The position numbers were made by a program, and so were the translations under genes. The notes under the pieces are model-generated. The model did not search any database and was not told the DNA's origin. It saw only the letters and a list, made by a program, of their open reading frames with translations. Below, piece after piece: positions 8,326 through 14,883 of a stretch of DNA of 47,579 bases. Source of the stretch: Alphaproteobacteria bacterium (GTDB taxonomy: Bacteria; Pseudomonadota; Alphaproteobacteria; UBA2966). The DNA lies in contig JAGWAU010000017.1 of NCBI GenBank assembly GCA_021296255.1, positions 430-48,008 of the forward strand, given 5' to 3'. Position 1 is the stretch's first letter; every line of letters starts with the position of its first letter.

Positions 8326-9794
8326 AGCGTGGTTGCACCCTGGTCGCTCTGTGCGCCCTGCTCCTGGCGCTCCCGGGTCTCTCAAGTTGCGTGACGACCA
8401 ATCCCGCTACGGGGCAACGGGAATTGACCCCGTTCATGTCGCCTGCGGAAGAGCGGCGCACCGGCGCGGAGGAGCACCCCAAGATGCTCGCGCGGTTTGG
8501 CGGTGTGTACGGCGACGTCGGGATCGGCGCCTATGTGGCGGAAATCGGCGGCCGTCTCGTCAAGAGTTCCGAGCTGCCCAACTTGGAATTCACCTTCACG
8601 GTTCTTAACTCGCCTGACGCTAATGCCTTCGCGCTGCCCGGAGGATATGTCTACGTCACCCGTGGGCTGCTGGCGCTCGTCAATTCCGAGGCGGAACTTG
8701 CCGGAGTCCTGGCGCACGAGATCGGACATGTCACTGCGCGCCATGTCGCGCAGCGTTACAACCGGACCGTCGCAACGAATTTGGGTACCGCCATTCTGGG
8801 TACGGTGGTTCAGAGCCCCGATGTCGATCAACTGGCTCGGATTGGCGGCGAACTGCTTCTCAAGGGTTTCTCCCGCGAGCAGGAGTTCCAGGCCGACATG
8901 TTGGGTGTCCGATACATGTCTCGGGTGGGCTACGAACCGGAGGCGTCGGCCGCGTTCCTCCGAACGCTGGCTGGCCACAGCGCGCTGGAACGCGAGCTGG
9001 CAGGGCGTGAGGGTCGCGGCGTCGTCGAGGATTTCTTCGCCACCCACCCCCGGACGGAGGATCGCGTACGCAAGGCCATCGCAGCGGCGCAGGCGAGGGG
9101 GGCGCAGGCCAAGGCACCCCTGAGACGCGACCGTTTTTTGGATGTGATCGAAGGCCTGCTTTACGGGGACGACCCCGAACAGGGTCTGGTGCGTGGACGC
9201 ACGTTCGTTCACCCCGAACTGGGATTCGCTTTCAAGGCGCCGCCCGGCTACCGCCTGTTCAACACCCAGCGCGCCGTATTCGCGAAGGGACCCGAGGATG
9301 CATTGATCCGGTTCGATGCCGCGAAGAAAAGGACGGCGGCGGACATGACGTCGTATCTGGCGGAGACGTGGGAGCGTGTCTTCGCGCTGAGCGATGTCGA
9401 GCGCATTCAAATAAACGGCATGGAGGCGGCAACCGGCCGTGCGTCGGTCAGGTGGCAGGGCAGACCCGCGGATTTGAGGCTTGTCGCGATACGGTTTTCC
9501 GCAGATGTCATTTATCGGTTCATGATGGTCACGCCGCTCGAGATCGAGGCGCTTGTCCGGCAGGAACTGCAACGTACGACGTACGGGTTCCGGCGGCTTG
9601 GACAAAGCGAAGCGGCAGCCTATCGGCCGTTTCGCCTGGGAGTCGTCACCGTTGAGCCTGGAGACACGGTCGAGTCCTTGGGGCGCCGCATGCCGTTCGA
9701 GGACTTCCAGGTTGCCCGTTTTCGGGCGCTCAATGGCCTGCCGCAAGGTGCTCAGTTGTCCCCCGGTCAGCGGGTCAAGATCGTGATCGAGTAG
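8322..9794 (+). CDS. M48-family zinc metalloprotease lipoprotein with C-terminal LysM-like domain
   Basis: Predicted envelope protease of 490 residues. The N-terminus is a lipoprotein signal peptide with lipobox L20-S-S-C23. The M48 catalytic motif is H132-E133-I-G-H136, and the third zinc ligand is probably E188 in E-F-Q-A-D. The protein then has a central domain of unknown type and ends with a region resembling LysM (V-E-P-G-D-T-V-E-S-L ... N-G-L-P ... L-S-P-G-Q-R-V-K-I), which would bind peptidoglycan. This matches the BepA/LoiP-like group that handles outer-membrane protein quality control. The start ATG overlaps the previous stop (ATGA), and a longer frame from 8253 is rejected for that reason. 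Confidence 0.88.
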   Translation: MKRGCTLVALCALLLALPGLSSCVTTNPATGQRELTPFMSPAEERRTGAEEHPKMLARFGGVYGDVGIGAYVAEIGGRLVKSSELPNLEFTFTVLNSPDANAFALPGGYVYVTRGLLALVNSEAELAGVLAHEIGHVTARHVAQRYNRTVATNLGTAILGTVVQSPDVDQLARIGGELLLKGFSREQEFQADMLGVRYMSRVGYEPEASAAFLRTLAGHSALERELAGREGRGVVEDFFATHPRTEDRVRKAIAAAQARGAQAKAPLRRDRFLDVIEGLLYGDDPEQGLVRGRTFVHPELGFAFKAPPGYRLFNTQRAVFAKGPEDALIRFDAAKKRTAADMTSYLAETWERVFALSDVERIQINGMEAATGRASVRWQGRPADLRLVAIRFSADVIYRFMMVTPLEIEALVRQELQRTTYGFRRLGQSEAAAYRPFRLGVVTVEPGDTVESLGRRMPFEDFQVARFRALNGLPQGAQLSPGQRVKIVIE

Positions 9795-9798
9795 ATAC

Positions 9799-10482
9799 AT
9801 GGCACCGCGAGCGTCCTTGGAGTCCCGAATCGTCGATGCTGTCATCGAACGAGCCCAATGCGTGGGCTGGGGGAACGTTCGGCTCCACGACATTGCGGAC
9901 ACCTTGGGCAGGAGTCCGGTAGACGTACGGCGGCATTTCCGAGATCTCGACGCGGTCGCGGACGCTTGGTTTGCCCGGGCCGACGCGGCCATGCTCGCCG
10001 TTCGGGATCGTCAGGGGTTCGCGGCTCTGACTCCGAAGGAACGAGTGTCCACTGTCATGTGGCAATGGCTCGAGTCGCAGTCGGCAGAACGGGAGGTCGT
10101 GCGGGACATGCTGGCAGCCAAGCTTTATCCCGGACATCCCCACCACAACATCGCCCTTGTTCTGGCGCTATCGCGGACGGTGCAGTGGGTTCGAGAGGCT
10201 GCCCACCTGGACGGGGTCGGACGCCGGCGGCAAATTGAGGAAATCGGCCTGACTGCGCTCTTTGTGTCGACGGTGGTCCTGTGGTTGCGTGACGAGTCCG
10301 AAGGCCAGACGAGGACGCGGCAATTTCTCGAACGCTCACTCTCCAGCGCGGATCGGTTGATGGCGGAGTTGTTCGCCAAATCAAGAGACGAAAAGAAAGG
10401 GAATTCTGTCCGTGGCGGCCAGCCCGCGGGTAGATCCACCGAACCCGCTAAGCGCTCAGGCCGGCACTCACGGGATCGTTGA
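9799..10482 (+). CDS. TetR/AcrR-family transcriptional regulator
   Basis: Protein of 227 residues with a TetR-type N-terminal helix-turn-helix: the first helix around R-I-V-D-A-V-I-E-R-A, then V-R-L-H-D-I-A-D-T-L-G-R-S-P-V-D-V-R and the characteristic R-R-H-F at about residues 44-47. The rest is helical, as expected for a ligand-binding domain, and the C-terminal tail (about 25 residues, rich in Lys/Arg/Gly/Ser) looks disordered. It begins 4 nt after the protease stop and is likely in the same operon, so it may regulate envelope functions. A distant COQ9-like reading is possible because COQ9 also has a TetR fold. The 3' end overlaps the convergent rpoH gene by 35 nt. Confidence 0.75.
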   Translation: MAPRASLESRIVDAVIERAQCVGWGNVRLHDIADTLGRSPVDVRRHFRDLDAVADAWFARADAAMLAVRDRQGFAALTPKERVSTVMWQWLESQSAEREVVRDMLAAKLYPGHPHHNIALVLALSRTVQWVREAAHLDGVGRRRQIEEIGLTALFVSTVVLWLRDESEGQTRTRQFLERSLSSADRLMAELFAKSRDEKKGNSVRGGQPAGRSTEPAKRSGRHSRDR

Positions 10483-11332
10483 TCTGCCTGAGGATGGACG
10501 CACGTAGTTTCTTGAGCGCTTCCCGTTCAATTTGGCGGACGCGTTCCTTGCTGATCCCCAACTGACGTCCCAAGGCCTCCAAGGTAAGGCCATCCTCGCT
10601 GAGTCGCCGTTCGCGAATGATGGTCTGCTCGCGCGGGTTCAGGTCGGCAACGGCATTGGCGATCCACTTGGAGCGCGCTGTCGTTTCCGAGTGCTCCGCC
10701 ACGATTTCTTCCGGGCCAGGGCGTTCCTCGGCGAGCATATCTTGCCACTCCTTCTCACCTGTCTCGCCCACCGGCGTGTTGAGGGACCTGTCACTGCCCG
10801 ACAATCGGCTCTCCATCATGGACACGTCCCGGAGGCTCACTTTCAGCTTGCAGGCAATCTGTTCCTTACCGCTGTCATCGAGATAGGTCGCCCCGCTCCG
10901 GTCGATCCGTGCTTTGAGGCGGCGGAGATTGAAGAACAAGGATTTCTGGGCGGCTGTCGTTCCCGTTCGTACAATGGACCAGTTCCGCAGGACGAACTCC
11001 TGCATCGAAGAACGGATCCACCAGTTCGCATAAGTAGAGAATCGAACCTTGCGGTCGGGGTCGAATCGGGCTGCGGCCTGCATGAGGCCCACGTTGCCTT
11101 CCTGGATCAGATCGCCCACGGGCAGTCCGTAGGAACGGAAACGCGAGGCCGTGCTGATCACGAGGCGCATATAAGGCGTTACCAGCCGCCACAGGGCAGT
11201 CTCGTCCTTCTGGTCCCGCCACCGGCGTGCCAGTTCAGATTCCGTCTTCTCGTCCAAGAGCGGAATCCTCATGGCCGACTTCATGAACCGTCGGTTGGCA
11301 CGTTGCGTCTGCGGTGTATCGACGTATCCCAT
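10448..11332 (-). CDS. rpoH: RNA polymerase heat-shock sigma factor RpoH (sigma-32)
   Basis: Sigma-70 family protein of 294 residues. Region 2 contains D-L-I-Q-E-G-N-V-G-L-M-Q-A and the core-binding/-10 recognition stretch F-S-T-Y-A-N-W-W-I-R. The RpoH box, Q-K-S-L-F-F-N-L-R-R-L-K, separates it from housekeeping sigma factors. Region 4 ends with the -35-recognising helix-turn-helix L-G-I-S-K-E-R-V-R-Q-I-E. It directs RNA polymerase to heat-shock promoters. The ATG at 11332 is clear. The gene lies downstream of the phosphatase-like gene on the same strand with a 250-nt gap rich in A/T around 11430-11475, which probably carries its promoter. Confidence 0.95.
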   Translation of the reverse strand: MGYVDTPQTQRANRRFMKSAMRIPLLDEKTESELARRWRDQKDETALWRLVTPYMRLVISTASRFRSYGLPVGDLIQEGNVGLMQAAARFDPDRKVRFSTYANWWIRSSMQEFVLRNWSIVRTGTTAAQKSLFFNLRRLKARIDRSGATYLDDSGKEQIACKLKVSLRDVSMMESRLSGSDRSLNTPVGETGEKEWQDMLAEERPGPEEIVAEHSETTARSKWIANAVADLNPREQTIIRERRLSEDGLTLEALGRQLGISKERVRQIEREALKKLRASILRQINDPVSAGLSA

Positions 11333-11584
11333 GGTGAGCTCGGATTACCTCGAGCTTCGAAACGCCCTGTCTCGCTTCGTGAGACGAGGGTGCGTCCACG
11401 TCAGCCCGTAAATCAGGTCACTCTTCCGCATGATATTTTTCAGAATGATTACAATTCACAAATGAATGCATTATGGCCCCGAATCATTTCACCCGTCCCA
11501 TATGTGGAGGATCATGGTGATGTGCGCGAATCACGTCTGATCACGGTTTTGTGGGCACCAGTCGTGAACGACCGGGTGAAATTG

Positions 11585-12391
11585 CTAGATCTGAATCCAG
11601 TCGACCGGTCGACCGTCCAGCGTGAAACAGGCCGCCTGCAGGGCACCGCCATACCCGCAGCCTCCATCGAGGGTAGCCGTATGCGCGCCCATTTCAGGCC
11701 CCTGTCGTCGGCGATCGTCACCTCGCACAACGCGGCTGAATCCACAAAAGGGTTCGCCCATCGCGGTGAAATAGCCGGATCCCCACCAGAATGTGTCACC
11801 TTGCTCAGAGAGGGGTCGTGCAGGATCGACGCCGGCGGCGACGAAAAGAAGTTCTCCCTGCGGGGTATAGGCGGCGCGGCGCAGCGCCGCCATCAACTCG
11901 CCGTGGCCGGGCCGAGCATGCACGGCAGTCCGCACGGTGCTCGTGAACCTGGTGATTCCGAGCGTACCTTCCCGGCAGACGCGGCGCGCTGCTTCGGGAT
12001 CTGCCCCGTACCCCAATAGGGTTGGGGCAACTCCCTGGCCGAGCATCCAGTCAAGGACCTCACCGGGATTCTGGGCGAATTGAAGTTCCAGGAAGCGACG
12101 CCACATTTCCTCCTGCGCGCCGCGCAGATAGACAACCGCAGACGCGCAGAAACCGGGCCTTGCCAAGAGCTCCCTGCGAAACTTGAGTATGTCGTCCACA
12201 GTCCGGGGAACGTCGGGCCCGACACCCAGAAAGTTTCCTAGATAGACCAAGCGGTCTCCGACTTCGATGCGCCCACGGAGTTCGTCGTGAAGCTTCACGA
12301 TGCGCTCTGCTTCACCCCGAACGGCCCCAACTGCCCAGACACGGCTGGCGCCCGCGAGGCTCGCGAATACCTGGGGTTCGGCCGGTATCAT
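11585..12391 (-). CDS. Metallophosphoesterase-fold protein with degenerate metal site
   Basis: About 268 residues from ATG 12391 (a TTG two codons upstream is an alternative). The order of motifs follows Ser/Thr phosphatases of the calcineurin fold, but each is altered. Where GDxHG is expected the protein has G-A-V-R-G; GDxxDRG appears as G-N-F-L-G-V-G; the GNHE position reads G-A-Q-E; and the later H-A-G reads A-A-G. Thus most metal ligands are missing while the fold signature and spacing survive (Y-L-G-N, Y-L-R-G). It is best seen as a conserved pseudophosphatase with a binding or regulatory role, not as a phosphatase. It sits between carD and rpoH on the same strand. Confidence 0.7.
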   Translation of the reverse strand: MIPAEPQVFASLAGASRVWAVGAVRGEAERIVKLHDELRGRIEVGDRLVYLGNFLGVGPDVPRTVDDILKFRRELLARPGFCASAVVYLRGAQEEMWRRFLELQFAQNPGEVLDWMLGQGVAPTLLGYGADPEAARRVCREGTLGITRFTSTVRTAVHARPGHGELMAALRRAAYTPQGELLFVAAGVDPARPLSEQGDTFWWGSGYFTAMGEPFCGFSRVVRGDDRRRQGPEMGAHTATLDGGCGYGGALQAACFTLDGRPVDWIQI

Positions 12392-12478
12392 GTTCAAAGC
12401 ACGCGAATCTTCGAAAGGCAGCGCGGACCGTCGGCTTTTTCGGAGCGGCCCCGGTCGGGGTTCGACATCCCGATCAGC

Positions 12479-13183
12479 TCAGGCGGCCCGCAACATGCCT
12501 TCAAGACGTTCCGTGGCCGCCTCCTCGTCGATCCGCTCCACGACCGCCAGCTCGCGCGCCAGGCGCTCCAGGGCCGCTTCGTAGATCTGCCGCTCGCTGT
12601 AGGACTGCTCGGGCTGGTTTGCCGAACGGTGAAGGTCGCGGATCACTTCGGCGATCGAAACAGGGTCACCCGAATTGATCTTGGCCTCGTATTCCTGCGC
12701 CCGGCGGCTCCACATGGTGCGCTTGATCCGTGCACGTCCTTTGAGTGTCGAGAGCGCCGTCGTCATTTTTTGTGGCGTGGACAGCTTACGCATGCCGGAT
12801 CCTTTGACCTTCGCCACCGGTACGCGCAGCACCATCTTGTCCTTGTCGAACTCCACCACAAAGAGCTCGAGGTCCATGCCCGAGATTTCCTGCTGCTCCA
12901 CGCCGGTGATCTTGCCGACACCGTGGGTGGGATAAACCACGTAGTCATTCACCGCGAAAGGCAGTTTTGGTGCCTTGGGCTTGGGTGCCGCTTTCGCCGC
13001 CGTCTTCCGCACTTTCGGCGTGGCCTTTGCGGCAGCTTTTCGGGCCGGTTTGGCGGACGTCTTGGTCGCTGCCTTGGGTTTCGACTTGGCCTTTACCTTG
13101 GATGCCGATGCCGCAGCCTTTATCCGCGTCGTCTTGGGCATGGCCTTTTTCTTATCTGCCGTTTTGGCGGTCGCACTTGCCAT
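12479..13183 (-). CDS. CarD/CdnL-family transcription regulator with Lys/Ala-rich tail
   Basis: RNA-polymerase-binding protein (234 residues). The CarD domain starts near residue 74 (V-N-D-Y-V-V-Y-P-T-H-G-V-G) with a Tudor-like RNAP-interacting domain, followed by the helical DNA-interacting part that includes R-T-M-W-S-R-R-A-Q-E-Y and A-L-E-R-L-A-R-E-L. In front is an unusual segment of 73 residues with 21 lysines and many Ala/Pro, similar to histone H1 or AlgP-like tails and probably disordered and DNA-binding. The ATG has GGAG at good spacing. CarD stabilises open promoter complexes, notably at rRNA promoters. The gene follows the ferredoxin gene on the same strand after a 306-nt gap. Confidence 0.9.
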   Translation of the reverse strand: MASATAKTADKKKAMPKTTRIKAAASASKVKAKSKPKAATKTSAKPARKAAAKATPKVRKTAAKAAPKPKAPKLPFAVNDYVVYPTHGVGKITGVEQQEISGMDLELFVVEFDKDKMVLRVPVAKVKGSGMRKLSTPQKMTTALSTLKGRARIKRTMWSRRAQEYEAKINSGDPVSIAEVIRDLHRSANQPEQSYSERQIYEAALERLARELAVVERIDEEAATERLEGMLRAA

Positions 13184-13489
13184 GATCTCCTGTCTCTCAC
13201 AGTTCCTGTATTCGCACAGTCAGAGTGATGCACGGCTCGCAGGGATGGGCACGCCTAGGTCTTCGCCAATCAACGTCTACCGCCGAACGTGTCGGGAGAC
13301 GACAGTTGAAAGGACCAAGTTGTCTTGAGCCTGTCTTACAGACTTCCCCGGGGCGTCACGCGGCGCATCTATCGGTCGCGCCTACCCAGCGTCGTTACGC
13401 TCACAAGGTCCCACATATAGCACAGTTCGGGGGCAAATTACAGGGTTAGGACTCCCGTTTGACGCCGAATCAAGCCATTTCCGGGCGAT
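13184..13489. other. 306-nt intergenic region upstream of carD
   Basis: No coding frame on either strand looks real here. Reading the minus strand, TG-C-TATATG at 13421-13414 resembles an extended -10 promoter element and could drive carD with a leader of about 230 nt; no convincing -35 was found. No strong terminator was seen after the ferredoxin gene. Confidence 0.35.
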
Positions 13490-13828
13490 TCAGCTACCCG
13501 AACCGGGGTTGGCGCTGAAATACTTCTCAAGTTTTCCGTCTTCGTCGGTGTAATCGTCCGCGTCTTCGGGCGAATCACCCTTTCGGGTGATATTCGGCCA
13601 TTTCTCGGAATATTCGCGATTGAGTTCGACCCACTTTTCGACGTCGTCCTCGGTGTCGGGGATGATCGCTTCGACGGGACATTCCGGCTCACATACACCA
13701 CAGTCGATGCACTCGTCGGGATGGATGACGAGCATGTTCTCCCCTTCATAGAAACAGTCGACCGGACATACCTCGACGCAGTCCATATATTTGCAGCGAA
13801 TGCAGGACTCGGTGACGACGTATGTCAT
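13490..13828 (-). CDS. fdxA: 7Fe ferredoxin FdxA ([3Fe-4S]/[4Fe-4S])
   Basis: Electron carrier of 112 residues from ATG 13828 (M-T-Y-V-V, the usual start; an in-frame extension of four residues is unlikely). Cysteines fall at C9, C12, C17, C21 and C25 ([17 protein letters not shown]) and at C40, C43, C46 and C50 ([12 protein letters not shown]). This matches the Azotobacter ferredoxin I spacing for one 3Fe and one 4Fe cluster. The acidic C-terminal extension is typical of alphaproteobacterial FdxA. The gene lies 21 nt after terB and is probably co-transcribed with it. Confidence 0.95.
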   Translation of the reverse strand: MTYVVTESCIRCKYMDCVEVCPVDCFYEGENMLVIHPDECIDCGVCEPECPVEAIIPDTEDDVEKWVELNREYSEKWPNITRKGDSPEDADDYTDEDGKLEKYFSANPGSGS

Positions 13829-13849
13829 ACTTGGCTCCACAAACGAATA

Positions 13850-14347
13850 TTAGCGATGGGATTGCCTCCGGTGTGTTGCTCCCGTCCCGTCGATCCCGAG
13901 GCGCTCCGTGACTCTCTTGCGCGCTGCGCCCCGATCACGGTCGGATACATATATGAGGCCGCCGATGCGGCGCAACAGGTTTGCTTCATAGTCGTGCAAC
14001 AAGCCATCGGCGTAAACAACCTCCCAAAGCATCTCGATGATCGCGATTCGCTCCTCGGGGGGATAGGTCTCCTTGATCGTGCGCGTGAAGCGAACGAGAT
14101 GGTTGCTGTCGTCGTGAACGGCTTCCGCCTCGGCGATAAGGTCGTCCGCCTCGGCATCATCAAGCCCGAAATGTTTGGTGACGAGTGACCGGATCGATTG
14201 CCGTTCCGACCGATCGAAGTCTCCGTCCAGCCGGGCCGCCTCGACCATCAGGACCGCCGCCGCCAGCGCGTGAACTTCGATGGTGTCTTGCGCTTCCAGG
14301 TTTCCGGCGTCGATGCCGCTGAAGAGCTTCTTGATTCGATTGATCAC
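13850..14347 (-). CDS. TerB/DjlA-type helical protein (tellurite-resistance TerB family)
   Basis: All-helical protein of 165 residues with the TerB signature: A-A-A-V-L-M-V-E-A-A-R-L-D-G-D-F-D followed by E-R-Q-S-I-R-S-L, and later E-M-L-W-E-V-V-Y-A-D-G-L-L-H-D-Y-E with two acidic repeats that may bind metal. Start is GTG 14347 with AGGCGG upstream. Function is not established for this group; tellurite resistance should not be assumed in the absence of the ter operon. It separates the ferredoxin gene from the S4/helicase pair, which in many relatives lie closer together. Confidence 0.8.
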   Translation of the reverse strand: MINRIKKLFSGIDAGNLEAQDTIEVHALAAAVLMVEAARLDGDFDRSERQSIRSLVTKHFGLDDAEADDLIAEAEAVHDDSNHLVRFTRTIKETYPPEERIAIIEMLWEVVYADGLLHDYEANLLRRIGGLIYVSDRDRGAARKRVTERLGIDGTGATHRRQSHR

Positions 14348-14517
14348 GGTTTCCGCCTAACACAGTGCACAGCGGGCATTCAAGCCAAGACCCAGCGTCG
14401 CGGGCTCGACCGGATGAGCTGGATGTTCATCCTTAACCGCCGCCCACAACCTGGTCCAGCCACCCAAACTCATCGCCAAGGAACCGACGTGATGCCCGGG
14501 AGCCGCCCAACGCCCTG

Positions 14518-14883
14518 CTAGCCCTTGCCCACGAACCTCATGATGTCGCGTCGGTCCGCTTTGGTGGGTCGACCGGCGCCGCTGTCGCGGCGTGCCAGAT
14601 CGGCCTGATCAGGCGCCGGCGGCCCGGACAGATCCTCGAACAGGGTTTGGGCCTCCGCCGCGGGGCCGCGGCGGAAACCGAGTTCCGCCACCCTGACGAC
14701 GCGAATTTCGCGACCCTGGGGAAACGTCAGGATGTCGCCGGTCCGTACCCGATGATTGGGCTTGGTAACGATCGTGCCATTCACACGAACCCGCCGTTCC
14801 GCACAAATCTTCGCCGCCAGCGAGCGACTCCTGAAAAACCGTGCGAACCAGAGCCAGCGGTCGATGCGCAGCGCCTCGCTCAT
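14518..14883 (-). CDS. S4-domain RNA-binding protein (Hsp15-like)
   Basis: Basic protein of about 121 residues. The S4 domain occupies roughly residues 5-60: L-R-I-D-R-W-L-W-F-A-R-F-F-R-S-R then C-A-E-R-R-V-R-V-N-G and P-N-H-R-V-R-T-G-D. The C-terminal tail is basic (R-P-T-K-A-D-R-R-D). Hsp15 homologues bind 50S subunits carrying nascent chains after stalled translation. The start at ATG 14883 overlaps the helicase stop by 4 nt, so a longer upstream frame is rejected and translational coupling with the helicase is likely. Confidence 0.88.
   Translation of the reverse strand: MSEALRIDRWLWFARFFRSRSLAAKICAERRVRVNGTIVTKPNHRVRTGDILTFPQGREIRVVRVAELGFRRGPAAEAQTLFEDLSGPPAPDQADLARRDSGAGRPTKADRRDIMRFVGKG

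Noticed and set aside
11430..11475. A/T-rich Fur-like motif (TTGTAATCATTCTGA on the minus strand) upstream of rpoH
   Set aside because: The dyad matches a Fur-type 7-1-7 site at too few positions, and rpoH is not a usual Fur target. It may simply be promoter DNA.
13850..14347. Calling the TerB-family protein a tellurite-resistance determinant
   Set aside because: The fold occurs in many unrelated settings and none of terA, terC, terD or terZ is present.
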